NCBI RefSeq assembly: GCF_014189535.1
Contig: NZ_CP050307.1
Location: 2,170,001 to 2,234,000 of the forward strand
Reading direction: 5' to 3'
Length of the DNA: 64,000 nt
From: Rhizobium lusitanum
Lineage (GTDB): Bacteria > Pseudomonadota > Alphaproteobacteria > Rhizobiales > Rhizobiaceae
Shown: piece after piece, positions 36,774 through 46,111 of the stretch
Layout: each line of letters starts with the position of its first letter
How positions within the stretch are numbered: the stretch's first letter is position 1
Notes under the pieces: generated by a model
What the model saw: only the letters and a program-made list of their open reading frames with translations
Database searches by the model: none
What the model was told of the DNA's origin: nothing
Program-made: the position numbers and the translations under genes

Positions 36774-37265
36774 TCACCAAAATAGATGTTCGAGCGGACC
36801 GGCTGGAAGCGATAGCTGCAGCAGTCCGGAGAAGATCAGCCAGACCCCGAGACAGAGCGCGATGCCGAGCGGGATTGATATCCAGAGCTTGCGCTTGCCG
36901 AAGGCGGCGGCGGTCGCCGCAAAGAGCAGACCGGTCGCGATCGAAAACCCCAGCGGCTTCAACAGCAGCATCTGGGCAGCAAGACCGCCGACGATCCAGA
37001 CCACGGGTGCGACTTCCTGACGTTCCCGCACGGGGAAATCGGCGCGCAATGCGGCAAATACAGTCCAGGCGGACAGGAACAGCAGCCCGCCAGCGATCAC
37101 GAAAGGAATGGTCGCAGGACCGATGCCTGAATAGCTCGCAACTTTCGCCAGCCGTGAACTGTCCCAGAAGATCAGGCCCGCAAGGGCGGCGAGAAAGACG
37201 GCAATGGCAAGCGCCGCCCGATCCGGGCGGCGTGTCTGTGTCGAAGGGGAGTTGCCCGTGGTCAT
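36774..37265 (-). CDS. tctB: Tripartite tricarboxylate transporter, small membrane subunit TctB
   Basis: 163 residues with four predicted membrane helices and the charged N-terminus RRPDRAALAIAVFLAALAG typical of TctB. Its start overlaps the tctC stop codon by 4 bases, so translation is coupled. TctB is needed with TctA for transport; its precise role in the complex is not obvious from the sequence. Confidence 0.87.
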   Translation of the reverse strand: MTTGNSPSTQTRRPDRAALAIAVFLAALAGLIFWDSSRLAKVASYSGIGPATIPFVIAGGLLFLSAWTVFAALRADFPVRERQEVAPVVWIVGGLAAQMLLLKPLGFSIATGLLFAATAAAFGKRKLWISIPLGIALCLGVWLIFSGLLQLSLPAGPLEHLFW

Positions 37266-38206
37266 TGAACGAGCCCGATGTCCTTGAGGACGCCCTCGGT
37301 CGCGGAAATATCCTTGGCCAGCTGTTCCTTGAAGGCGTCGCCAGCGAGATAGGTGTCCTCCCAGCCCTTGGTCTTCAGAAGTTCCTGCCAGCCGGCGGAC
37401 TTGGCAAGCTTTTCGACGTCGGACGACACGGCGGCCTTCTGCTCATCGCTCAGGCCGGGTGCTGCCGCAATCATGCGCCAGTTTTCGACCACGACGTTAA
37501 GACCGCTTTCCTTGATCGTCGGCGCATCGATGCCGTCGAGGCGTTCGCCGCTCGACACCGCGAGGAGACGCAGCGCGCCGGACTTCACCTGGGATTCGAA
37601 TTCGCCGTAACCGGAAATCCCCGCCGTCACCTGACTGCCGAGGATGGCAGCCAGCGCTTCGCCGCCGCCGGAAAAGGCGATGTAGTTGATCTTGGTCGGA
37701 TCGACACCTGCCGCCTTTGCGATCAGGCCGACCGCGATATGGTCTGTACCGCCGGCCGAACCGCCGGCCCAGGACACCGAACCCGGATCCTTCTTCAGCG
37801 CCTCGACGAGATCGCCCATGGTCTTGAGCGGCGAGGAGGCCGGAACGACGATGGCTTCATATTCGCCGGTCAGGCGTGCGATCGGCGTGACGTCCTTGAG
37901 CGTCACCGGCGATTTATTGGTCAGGATGGCGCCAACCATGACGTAGCCGCCGACGATCAGGGCATTCGGATTGCCGCTCGCCTGGCTGGCGAATTGCGCC
38001 AGACCGATGGTGCCGCCGGCTCCCGGCACGTTCTGCACCTGGACATTGCGGGAGATGCCTTCCTGCTGCATCACGGACTGGATGGAGCGGGCGGTCTGAT
38101 CCCAGCCGCCACCGGGATTGGCCGGTGCCATGATGGTGTAGTCGGCTGCGAAAGCCGGCAGCGCCAGGGCGCCGGCAAGCATGGAAGCCAGAAAAAACTG
38201 TTTCAA
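37262..38206 (-). CDS. tctC: Tripartite tricarboxylate transporter, periplasmic binding protein TctC (Bug family)
   Basis: 314 residues with a signal peptide (MKQFFLASMLAGALALPAFA) and the Bug/TctC fold: mature start DYTIMAPANPGGGWDQTAR, then VQNVPGAGGTIGLAQF and SWAGGSAGGTDHIAVGLIA. PANPGGGWD and NVPGAGG are the carboxylate-binding loops of the family. First gene of the minus-strand tctCBA operon. The TctDE-type regulators at 39.7-41.8 kb probably control it in response to a tri- or dicarboxylate. Confidence 0.92.
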   Translation of the reverse strand: MKQFFLASMLAGALALPAFAADYTIMAPANPGGGWDQTARSIQSVMQQEGISRNVQVQNVPGAGGTIGLAQFASQASGNPNALIVGGYVMVGAILTNKSPVTLKDVTPIARLTGEYEAIVVPASSPLKTMGDLVEALKKDPGSVSWAGGSAGGTDHIAVGLIAKAAGVDPTKINYIAFSGGGEALAAILGSQVTAGISGYGEFESQVKSGALRLLAVSSGERLDGIDAPTIKESGLNVVVENWRMIAAAPGLSDEQKAAVSSDVEKLAKSAGWQELLKTKGWEDTYLAGDAFKEQLAKDISATEGVLKDIGLVQ

Positions 38207-38462
38207 GATTAGTCCTCCGTCGGGCGCGCTCCTTGGAGATCGGCGCGATGTTCATCCTCTTTGCGGACGGGGATTGGCTTCATCGATTAAGCGGCGCCAG
38301 GACTTTCATGACCTGCTTGCGCAATCTCCGGATGAAATACTCCTCCCATACGCTTCGATCATTCGCCTCCACGAATGATGAAGAACTGCAAGCCATCACA
38401 GCAAGCTGACATCCAGCTGACATCGGCCGGTGCCATGTCGCACGAACATTGCCTGGGCAGAG

Positions 38463-39530
38463 CTATTGCAGGCGCAAGGCTTCGTTCCAGCGGGCAATCA
38501 GCCGCGCCCGCTTGACCTGGTCGAGATAGACCATCAGGCCGGGGCTGACCGGCACCGGTCGCAACTGGCCACCCAGCATTTCGCGCATCGTATTGGCGGT
38601 GTTGGCACCGGCGACATCCGGGCTGACCGCCGGGATTTGCAGCTCGCGGGCCATGATCGTCTGACCTTCCTTGGACATGAAGAAGGCCAGATAGCGCTTT
38701 CCGAGATCCGGGGAGGCCGCTGCCTGCGGCACGAGCCCGATGCGCGACATGACGACGGTATAGTCCCGCGGCAGAACGATGCCGACATCGGGGTAACGCG
38801 AGGCCCAATTGGCGGCGTAGGAGCCGAGAATATTGTAGCCGAGCGTGAAGCGGCCGTCGGATACTCGCTCGAGAATGGCCGTGCTTGTCGAATAGACTTT
38901 CACGCCGGCCGCCCCCATGGCGCGGATGACCGACCAGATATCGCCGAACTGCTCCTGGTCGCGCGCCATGAACAGAAAACCGACGCCCGAACGCTCGATA
39001 TCATAGGTGCCGATCCGGCCGCGAACCTCGTTTCCGTGCCGCTTCAGGTAATCGACGAGTTCCGCGCGCGTCGAGGGCGGCTTCTCCTCGGTGAAGCTCG
39101 GCTTGTGATAGACGAAGACGGCGGGCTCGAAGGTCAGGGCGTAGGCCGTGTTGCGCCAGTTTGCCCATTCCGGCCAGCGGCCGCTCATGGGCAGATCGCT
39201 GCGCTGGGCATATCCGTCATTGCTAAGCTTGACCTGAAGATCCATCGCCGAGGAGAAGGCAAAGTCCGCCGTCCTGCCGCCGGCGTCGGTTTCCTTGACG
39301 ATCCGGTCGTAGATCTCCCCCGTCAGCATGTCCTCGTAGCGCACGGCGATATCGGGGTTGGCTGCCTGAAACCCCCGGATCATCGGGGTTGCCATCGGCT
39401 CGTCCAAAGAGGAATAGACGATAACCTGCTGCGCATTCTGATCTCCCGACAGGGCCGGAAAGACAACCGGCTCGGCCGCAGCAAGGCTCGCATTGAGGCA
39501 GATGGAAAGAAGGACAGAAAGGTACCGCAT
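38463..39530 (-). CDS. Periplasmic solute-binding protein (iron(III)/family 1 type) divergent from tctD
   Basis: 355 residues with a signal peptide (MRYLSVLLSICLNASLAAA) and a family-1-like extracellular binding fold: VIVYSSLDEPMATPMIRGFQAANPDIAVRYEDM near residue 37 and YNILGSYAANWASRYPDVGI near 240. The start at ATG 39530 gives a clean signal peptide; a GTG 33 bases earlier is possible. No permease is adjacent. In rhizobia and agrobacteria such an orphan receptor is found beside TctDE, and it may serve as the ligand-sensing partner of the TctE kinase rather than as a transporter component (inference). Confidence 0.75.
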   Translation of the reverse strand: MRYLSVLLSICLNASLAAAEPVVFPALSGDQNAQQVIVYSSLDEPMATPMIRGFQAANPDIAVRYEDMLTGEIYDRIVKETDAGGRTADFAFSSAMDLQVKLSNDGYAQRSDLPMSGRWPEWANWRNTAYALTFEPAVFVYHKPSFTEEKPPSTRAELVDYLKRHGNEVRGRIGTYDIERSGVGFLFMARDQEQFGDIWSVIRAMGAAGVKVYSTSTAILERVSDGRFTLGYNILGSYAANWASRYPDVGIVLPRDYTVVMSRIGLVPQAAASPDLGKRYLAFFMSKEGQTIMARELQIPAVSPDVAGANTANTMREMLGGQLRPVPVSPGLMVYLDQVKRARLIARWNEALRLQ

Positions 39531-39715
39531 AAAATGATATTGCCGTACCGGCAGATCGTTCACAAGCGTATGCCCGCCCGTGTGAGCGCCGCTTGTCGTT
39601 TCAGCTCAGGAAAGAGCACGGTAAAGCCTCCATTTCCCGCCGGGTGTTTTCCCCAAATCGATTCCGGTCTAAGGCATGATGCGGTAGGATGTGGGCTGGG
39701 GGGAGAATAGTCGTC

Positions 39716-40390
39716 TTGCGCATATTGCTGGTTGAAGACAACAAGGCGCTTTCCGAAGGGCTTTTCGCGATCCTGCGTGGGGCCGGATATGCCGTGGACG
39801 TGGTCGGCGATGGCGCCTCCGCAAACGCCGCGGCTGCCGCCGAAACCTTCGATCTCGTCATCCTCGATCTCAACCTGCCGGAGATGGACGGGCTCGATGT
39901 GCTCCGGGCCATGCGCGGACGTCAGAACAAGGCGGCCGTGCTTATCCTGACGGCGCGGGGCACGCAGGAAGAGAAAGTGCGCGGCCTTGATCTCGGTGCC
40001 GATGACTACATGATCAAGCCTTTCGACATCAGCGAATTCGAGGCGCGTGTTCGGGTGCTCCTGCGACGGCAGGCGGGGCTTCGCGCGTCGCTCGTCACCT
40101 ATGGCAATGTCGCCCTCGACCTCAATTCGCGCACCTTTTCGGCCAACGGTGTCCCCATCGATATTCCGGCCCGCGAGCTCGGCCTTCTCGAAACCCTGTT
40201 CATGCGCGCCGGCAGGGTCGTCGCCAAGGAGGCGATCATCCAGTCGCTTGCCGCCTTCGACGATGATCTGAGCTCCAATGCCATCGAGCAATATGTCAGC
40301 CGGTTGCGCAAGCGTCTCGCGCCGCACGGATTGACAGTGAGGACGGCCCGCGGCATCGGCTACTATCTCGACAAGCTGGTGGGCGGATGA
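39716..40390 (+). CDS. tctD: Response regulator TctD (OmpR family)
   Basis: 224 residues. A receiver domain has the acidic pocket VEDN, the phospho-acceptor Asp in LVILDLNLPEMDGL, and the Lys in DDYMIKPFD. A winged-helix DNA-binding domain follows (SRTFSANGVPIDIPARELGLLETLF, then SNAIEQYVSRLRKRL). The TTG start at 39716 gives the usual M-R-I-L-L-V-E-D beginning, with GGGGAG about 9 bases upstream; ATG 39689 is an alternative. Its stop overlaps the tctE start (ATGA). Expected to activate tctCBA. Confidence 0.88.
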   Translation: MRILLVEDNKALSEGLFAILRGAGYAVDVVGDGASANAAAAAETFDLVILDLNLPEMDGLDVLRAMRGRQNKAAVLILTARGTQEEKVRGLDLGADDYMIKPFDISEFEARVRVLLRRQAGLRASLVTYGNVALDLNSRTFSANGVPIDIPARELGLLETLFMRAGRVVAKEAIIQSLAAFDDDLSSNAIEQYVSRLRKRLAPHGLTVRTARGIGYYLDKLVGG

Positions 40391-41778
40391 AGGCACAGTC
40401 CGCCTATTCCCTGCGTCGCCGGCTGCTTGCCTGGCTTCTGATCGCAACCGTCGTCATCGGCGCCGTCGCGCTGGCCGACACCTATCGCGAGGCGGTGACA
40501 ACCGCAAATACTGTGTCGGACCGCGTTCTCGCCGGCTCCGCTCTCGCCATCGCCGAACGTGTTGTCGTCGCGGAAGACGGAACGCTGGAAGTGGACATTC
40601 CCTATGTCGCCCTGGAAATGCTGACATCGGCGGCCCAGGACCGCGTCTTTTACCGCGTGGATGGTCCGCCGGGTCAGTTCATCACCGGCTACCAGAACCT
40701 GCCATCGATTGCCGACATGAAGGGACAGGCGGCAGCCTATGCCGATCAGACGTTCGGCGGCGAACCGATCCGGCTTGCCGTTCTCGAGCGATCGGCATCG
40801 ACAGGCATCAATTCGGTGCCGTTCACGGTGACCGTCGCCGAAACGACGATCGGCCGCACGCAGCTGACGCAGGCTATTTTGCTGCGCTCGGCCTTGCGCC
40901 TTCTCATCCTCATACTCGGCGCCGCCATCATCGTCTGGATCGCCGTCACCGTTTCGCTTCGGCCGCTCTACCGCCTCGGGGATGCCATCGCGGAGCGTAG
41001 CCCCGACGATCTCCACCCGATCCGGCAATCCGCACCAAGCGAGGTCGAGGGGTTGGTGGAGACGGTTAATTCCTTCATGGTGCGGCTGCAATCGGCGCTT
41101 GATGCATTGCGCCATTTCACCGGAAATGCCGGCCACCAGCTGCGCACGCCTCTCGCCATCATCCGCACCCAGCTTGCGCTGTCGGCGCGCGCGACGTCGC
41201 TTGAGGAGGCGCGGCAGGCCGCGCGAAAGGGTGACGAGGCCGTTGCCCATGCGGAACGCATACTGGCGCAGCTGTTGCTGATGGCGAAGGTCGAAGCGGC
41301 CGCTTCGAAAGAGCCCCAATCGCGGACGGCCCTCGATCTCGTGTCGCTTGCGCAGCGGATCACCGGCGACCATGTTCCCGGCGCCGGCGAAGCCGGTGTC
41401 GATCTCGGCTTTGAAGGTGAGGGGAGCGCTTTCATTCGGGCCGAGCCGCTTCTGATCGGCGAACTCCTGCGCAATTTGATCGAGAACGCGATTGCCTATG
41501 CCGGACGCGGGACGGAAGTGACTGTGCGCGTGGAGGCAAAGGGGGAGACCGTCCGCCTGGACGTGGAAGACAACGGCCCGGGTATTCCGCTCGATAAACG
41601 GCAGGGCGTGCGGCAGCGATTTGCTCGCGGGGAAAGTGGGCAGGCGCCCGGAATGGGCCTGGGACTGCCCATCGTGGAAGAGATTGCCGGCCTGTTCGGC
41701 GGTTCGCTGACGCTTGGCGAAGGAGCCGGCGGAACAGGGCTGAAAGCCTCCGTCATCTTACCCGGAAAATCGGACTGA
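40387..41778 (+). CDS. tctE: Sensor histidine kinase TctE
   Basis: 463 residues with membrane helix 1 at about residues 12-34, a periplasmic sensor domain of about 130 residues and a second helix near 165-187. A HAMP segment precedes the H-box FTGNAGHQLRTPLAIIRTQL (phospho-His in HQLRTP). The N-box NLIENAIAY and the G-boxes DNGPGIP and GMGLGLPIV complete an HATPase domain. The TctE-type N-terminal domain (PF08521-like) and the neighbouring tct genes support a tricarboxylate-responsive sensor. Confidence 0.9.
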   Translation: MKAQSAYSLRRRLLAWLLIATVVIGAVALADTYREAVTTANTVSDRVLAGSALAIAERVVVAEDGTLEVDIPYVALEMLTSAAQDRVFYRVDGPPGQFITGYQNLPSIADMKGQAAAYADQTFGGEPIRLAVLERSASTGINSVPFTVTVAETTIGRTQLTQAILLRSALRLLILILGAAIIVWIAVTVSLRPLYRLGDAIAERSPDDLHPIRQSAPSEVEGLVETVNSFMVRLQSALDALRHFTGNAGHQLRTPLAIIRTQLALSARATSLEEARQAARKGDEAVAHAERILAQLLLMAKVEAAASKEPQSRTALDLVSLAQRITGDHVPGAGEAGVDLGFEGEGSAFIRAEPLLIGELLRNLIENAIAYAGRGTEVTVRVEAKGETVRLDVEDNGPGIPLDKRQGVRQRFARGESGQAPGMGLGLPIVEEIAGLFGGSLTLGEGAGGTGLKASVILPGKSD

Positions 41779-41803
41779 TAGGGAGCCCGCCGGATCGCGC
41801 CGA

Positions 41804-41827
41804 GATGGGGCGGAAATTCGCCCCATC
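41804..41827. terminator. Bidirectional terminator between tctE and the ALDH7 gene
   Basis: GATGGGGCG (41804-41812), a GAAATT loop and CGCCCCATC (41819-41827) form a perfect 9-bp stem between two converging genes. Confidence 0.7.
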
Positions 41828-41858
41828 CATTGGTTCGGTTAGCTCTAAAGCTAGTTCC

Positions 41859-43391
41859 TTATTCGACGTCGAATTTGACGCCCTGCGCGAGCGGGAGAGT
41901 GCGGCCGTAATTGATGGTGTTGGTGGCGCGGCGCATATAGGCCTTCCAGGCATCCGATCCGGATTCACGGCCGCCACCGGTCTCCTTCTCGCCGCCGAAC
42001 GCCCCGCCGATCTCGGCGCCGGAAGGGCCGAGATTGACGTTGGCAATGCCGCAATCCGAACCGCGTGCCGAAACGAAGGCTTCCGCCTCGCGTATGTCGT
42101 TGGTGAAGATCGATGACGACAGGCCCTGTGGCACGGCATTGTGCAGCGCCAGCACAGCGTCGAAATCGCTGTACTTCATCACATAGAGGATCGGCGCGAA
42201 GGTCTCCTGCTCGACCGGGCCGGTCTGTGCCGGCATCTCGACCAGAGCCGGGCGGACGTAGAAGGCATCGGCCGAACCCTCTTCGACACGCTCGCCGCCG
42301 GTCACTTTGCCACCAGCCGATTTCGCTTCGCCAAGAGCAGCCTGCATCCGGTCGAAAGCCTGCTTGTCGATCAGTGGGCCGACCAGCGTGCCCTGTTCCA
42401 GCGGATTGCCGATGGTGACGGAGCCATAGGCCTTCTGCAGGCGTGGAACGAGCTGATCGTAGACGCTGTCATGCACGAAGAGACGGCGCAGCGTCGTACA
42501 ACGCTGGCCAGCGGTGCCCATGGCGGAGAAGGCGACACCGCGCAGCGTCAGGTCGAGATCGGCCGTCGGGCTGACGATCGCGGCATTGTTGCCGCCGAGC
42601 TCGAGGATGGCGCGGGCGAAGCGGCCGGCAAGCCGCGGACCGACGACGCGGCCCATGGCCGTCGAGCCGGTGGCGGAGACCAGCGGAACCTTCGGATGGT
42701 CGACCAGGATCTCGCCGAGATCGCGGCCGCCGATGATCAGGGTCGACAGATTGGCCGGGGCATCGCCGCCCTCGGCGATAAAGCGCTTCAGCGCCTTTTC
42801 GAACAGGGCCTGTGTGGCAAGCGCCGTCAGGGGCGTCTTTTCTGATGGCTTCCAGATCGTCGAGTTGCCGCAGACTATGGCGAGAGCCGCATTCCACGAC
42901 CAGACGGCGACGGGGAAGTTGAAGGCGGAGATGATGCCGATCGGGCCGAGCGGATGCCAGGTTTCCATCATCCGGTGTTCGGAGCGTTCGGTGGCAATCG
43001 TCAGGCCGTAGAGCTGGCGCGATAAGCCCACAGCGAAATCGCAGATGTCGATCATTTCCTGCACCTCGCCGAGGCCTTCGGAGGTGATCTTGCCGACCTC
43101 GATGGAGACGAGGCGACCAAGCGCTGCCTTGCCGGCGCGCAGCTCTTCACCGAGCAGGCGGATCAGCTCGCCGCGCTTCGGCGCCGGCACATTGCGCCAG
43201 GCGAGGAAGGCGTCATGCGCCTTGTCGATCGCGGCTTTCGCTTCGGCGGCCGAATCTTCTTTCAGCCGGCCGATTTCCGCGCCGGTCACTGGCGAGGTCA
43301 CGGCAAGCGTTCCGCCGATATAGCGATCGGCGGAAACGCCAAGGTCGGTCAGGATTTTCGAGACTTCGGAGGCAAGGTCTGGCTTGGACAT
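41859..43391 (-). CDS. ALDH7-type aldehyde dehydrogenase (alpha-aminoadipic semialdehyde / piperideine-6-carboxylate dehydrogenase)
   Basis: 510 residues of the antiquitin branch. The active-site Cys is in FSAMGTAGQRCTTLRRLFVHDSVYD (near residue 302), the catalytic Glu in LELGGNNAAI, and the branch-specific substrate motif is GPSGAEIGGAFGGEKETGGGRESGSDAWK. The enzyme oxidises L-2-aminoadipate 6-semialdehyde (in equilibrium with piperideine-6-carboxylate) to 2-aminoadipate with NAD+, in lysine/pipecolate breakdown. The FAD oxidase encoded 117 bases upstream on the same strand would produce its substrate from L-pipecolate, as with AmaA/AmaB in Pseudomonas putida. Confidence 0.9.
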   Translation of the reverse strand: MSKPDLASEVSKILTDLGVSADRYIGGTLAVTSPVTGAEIGRLKEDSAAEAKAAIDKAHDAFLAWRNVPAPKRGELIRLLGEELRAGKAALGRLVSIEVGKITSEGLGEVQEMIDICDFAVGLSRQLYGLTIATERSEHRMMETWHPLGPIGIISAFNFPVAVWSWNAALAIVCGNSTIWKPSEKTPLTALATQALFEKALKRFIAEGGDAPANLSTLIIGGRDLGEILVDHPKVPLVSATGSTAMGRVVGPRLAGRFARAILELGGNNAAIVSPTADLDLTLRGVAFSAMGTAGQRCTTLRRLFVHDSVYDQLVPRLQKAYGSVTIGNPLEQGTLVGPLIDKQAFDRMQAALGEAKSAGGKVTGGERVEEGSADAFYVRPALVEMPAQTGPVEQETFAPILYVMKYSDFDAVLALHNAVPQGLSSSIFTNDIREAEAFVSARGSDCGIANVNLGPSGAEIGGAFGGEKETGGGRESGSDAWKAYMRRATNTINYGRTLPLAQGVKFDVE

Positions 43392-43508
43392 GGTCGTTAT
43401 CGTCTTTCTGATGGAAGCGTGTTCGGTGATATCTGGTGACTGTCGGCGCAGGAAGGAAGAGTTGTTTAACCTGATCTCCGTCCGCGCGCGGCTCTTTGAA
43501 TGGTCTCG

Positions 43509-44792
43509 CTAGAAACGGTTGCTGGTAAGATGAGCGAGCTGGGCTCCGGCTTCGTAATAGAGTTCCTTGGCGGCGCGAAAGCTTGGGTCCTTCGGCGCGG
43601 TCAGCGGCAGGGGAAGCTCGGCTTCGCTGATATCACCGAGAATATGCTGGGCGATGGTTTTGCCAAACACCGTGCCCGGCGCAATGCCCCGGCCATTATA
43701 GCCGGAAAAGCCGATGACGTTCTCCGCGAATTTATGGAAACGAGGAACGGCATCGTCGGTCATGCCGATCTTGCCATACCACTCGCTTTCAAAGGCGATG
43801 TCTCCAAGATGCGGAAACAGCTTCTTCAATGAGCGCCGCGCCCAGTTCTTGTGAACGGCAAGCCCGGTGTTGCGCAGCGCCCCGATGCTGCCGATGATAA
43901 GGCGGCCGGCCTGGTCCATGCGGAAGGACGACAGGATCTCTTTCGTATCCCAGCAGCCCTCGCGGCCCGGCAGGATCGACTTGCGCATATTGTCACCGAG
44001 CGGGACGGTGGCAAAATTGAAATAGGGTAGATGCACCTGCTCGGTGCGCACCTGTTCCCAGGGGCCGGTGGAATAGGCATCGGTGGCAACGACGATCCAC
44101 TTGGCGGAGACTGTTCCATGCGCCGTGCTCACCTTCCATTCTTCGCCCTGACGTTCGGTGGCGATGACGGCGCTGCCGGTAAAGATTTTCGTGCCCGCAC
44201 GAATGGCCGCATGGGCGAGGCCGCGTGCATAGGCAAGCGGCTGGATCGTTCCGGCGCGCGGATCGAACAGCGATCCGGCATAGGCGGCGCTGCCGACGCG
44301 GCGGGCGGTCTCTTCGGCAGAGAGCAGTTGCACCGGGGCGCCACGGGCGGTCCATTGGCGATGCCGCTCTTGCAGTTCTTTCAGGCCATCGGCGCCGACG
44401 GCCAGATGCAGCGTGCCGTTCTTTTCGATTTCGCAGGAGATCTCGTGTTTCTCTACGATTTCACGCACCAAAAGCGGCGCGCCGCCAAGCAGATCGAGTG
44501 CCCGTTCGCCATGGACCGGTCCCAGCACGCCGGGAATATCGTCCGGCATCACCCACATGCCGCCATTGATCAGGCCGACATTGCGGCCAGCGCCGCCAAA
44601 ACCGATCTCGACCGCCTCCAGCACCACCGCCGACTGACCAGCCTCAGTGAGATGCAAGGCCGCCGAGAGGCCGGTGTAACCGCCACCGACGATGACGACA
44701 TCGACGCTGAGATCGCCGGTAAGTGCTGATGTGACGGGACCGGCGGGCGCGGTCTTTTCCCAAAGGCCGTGGGAGCGGGGATTATTCAGCAT
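43509..44792 (-). CDS. amaA: FAD-dependent oxidoreductase, probable L-pipecolate oxidase (AmaA type)
   Basis: 427 residues of the DAO family. The FAD motif VVIVGGGYTGLSAALHL lies near residue 32, with the ATG-like block VLEAVEIGFGGAGRNVGLINGGMW and a C-terminal GFSGYNGRGIAPGTVFGK. AmaA oxidises L-pipecolate to piperideine-6-carboxylate in the D-lysine catabolic route. Function is supported mainly by the pairing with the ALDH7 gene; puuB-type gamma-glutamylputrescine oxidases are related, so this alternative is not excluded. It is transcribed divergently from the LysR regulator. Confidence 0.8.
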   Translation of the reverse strand: MLNNPRSHGLWEKTAPAGPVTSALTGDLSVDVVIVGGGYTGLSAALHLTEAGQSAVVLEAVEIGFGGAGRNVGLINGGMWVMPDDIPGVLGPVHGERALDLLGGAPLLVREIVEKHEISCEIEKNGTLHLAVGADGLKELQERHRQWTARGAPVQLLSAEETARRVGSAAYAGSLFDPRAGTIQPLAYARGLAHAAIRAGTKIFTGSAVIATERQGEEWKVSTAHGTVSAKWIVVATDAYSTGPWEQVRTEQVHLPYFNFATVPLGDNMRKSILPGREGCWDTKEILSSFRMDQAGRLIIGSIGALRNTGLAVHKNWARRSLKKLFPHLGDIAFESEWYGKIGMTDDAVPRFHKFAENVIGFSGYNGRGIAPGTVFGKTIAQHILGDISEAELPLPLTAPKDPSFRAAKELYYEAGAQLAHLTSNRF

Positions 44793-45057
44793 CGATCCTG
44801 TCCATCAATACGAAAATATAGGGCAATGCCTGTGCGGCAAACTGGAACCGGCATCCTGAGAGACGCCTGGCCCGGCCGCAGCCAATGTCTGGAGATGAAA
44901 GCAGTAGCCTGCATTGGACTATCTCGCAACGGTTGGGCAGAGGGCAGGAGCGACGTTCGTGGAGATATGTCGACATCATTCCAATCTTTCCATTTTCGCC
45001 TCTTTACGGCATGGTTTTCGCAGAAGAAATTGATATTTCTTCAAGAGTTAATTCCGT

Positions 45058-45954
45058 ATGGGAATGAATATGATCACGCCTCGGCGATTTCTGCCCTCTT
45101 TATCCCTGTTGTCTGCTTTCGAGGCGGCGGCCCGCACCGGCAGTGTCACCGTTGCGGCAAGAGAGCTGGATCTCACCCAGAGCGCCGTCAGCCGCCAGAT
45201 AAAGGCGCTGGAAGAGCAGCTTGGCGTCGAGCTGTTTGTGCGGGAGCGCCAGACCATCCGCCTGACCCTTGCCGGCGACAGCTACGCCCGCGAGATCCGC
45301 GAGGCATTGCGGCGGATCTCGTCGGCTTCGCTGGACCTGCGCGCCAACCCCAATGGCGGGACATTGAACGTGGCGATCCTGCCGACCTTCGGGACGCGCT
45401 GGCTTGCCCCGAGGCTCGGCAACTTCCTGTCATCCAACCCGGGCATCACGATCAATCTGGTCACCCGTCTGTCGCCATTTGATTTTCGGCTGGATTCGAT
45501 CGATGCGGCCATCCACTTCGGCCATCCGCACTGGCCGGGTGCCGAACTCACATTCCTGATGTCGGAGCGGACCGTGCCGGCCTGCAGCCCTGATTTCCTT
45601 GCCCGCAACCGGTTGGAGGAGCCCGCCGACTTCCTGCAAGTGCCACTGCTGCATCTGACGACCCGGCCGGATGCCTGGGAAAAATGGCTGGCGGCAAACG
45701 GTGCGTCTGCCTCCGGTGTGCGGGGTATGTTGTTCGATCAATTTGCAACCGCCGCTCAGGCTGCTATCTCCGGCCTTGGCGTCGCCTTGCTGCCGACATT
45801 TCTCATCCAGGAAGAACTCAAGCGCGGGGAGCTGGTAGCGGCCTCGTCCAACGAGTTGGAAAGCGATGAGCGCTATTATCTTGCCTGTCCGTTCGAACGC
45901 CTGGCATACCCGCCGCTTGTCCGCTTTCGCGAGTGGATCGTGAATCAGCGTTGA
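45058..45954 (+). CDS. LysR-family transcriptional regulator (GcvA-like)
   Basis: 298 residues with the winged helix-turn-helix SLLSAFEAAARTGSVTVAARELDLTQSAVSRQIKALEEQLGVELFVRERQ (about residues 16-64) and an effector domain of the GcvA/AmpR branch (LNVAILPTFGTRWLAPRLGNF). ATG 45058 is used; ATG 45070 is also possible. It is divergent from amaA with a 265-base gap and probably activates amaA and the ALDH7 gene in response to pipecolate or a lysine breakdown product (inference). Confidence 0.88.
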   Translation: MGMNMITPRRFLPSLSLLSAFEAAARTGSVTVAARELDLTQSAVSRQIKALEEQLGVELFVRERQTIRLTLAGDSYAREIREALRRISSASLDLRANPNGGTLNVAILPTFGTRWLAPRLGNFLSSNPGITINLVTRLSPFDFRLDSIDAAIHFGHPHWPGAELTFLMSERTVPACSPDFLARNRLEEPADFLQVPLLHLTTRPDAWEKWLAANGASASGVRGMLFDQFATAAQAAISGLGVALLPTFLIQEELKRGELVAASSNELESDERYYLACPFERLAYPPLVRFREWIVNQR

Positions 45955-46111
45955 GGGATCACCCTGTCCCTGTGGAGAAGTCGAGGGTGCCTGCATAATT
46001 GCAGAATCTCTAATCGATTAAAATAAATTCAATCGTTTAAACCCTTTAATGCCATGATTTACAAAGAATTTCTTTCATGTCATCCAAGAACTCTCTACCA
46101 AGGAGGTCCTG

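Noticed and set aside
36755..38212. 485-codon plus-strand frame opposite tctB/tctC
   Set aside because: Antisense shadow of two well-supported, overlapping tct genes; the product is low-complexity and rich in Arg.
38430..39710. 426-codon plus-strand frame opposite the periplasmic receptor gene
   Set aside because: The minus strand encodes a protein with a signal peptide and binding-protein motifs; the plus-strand frame has none.
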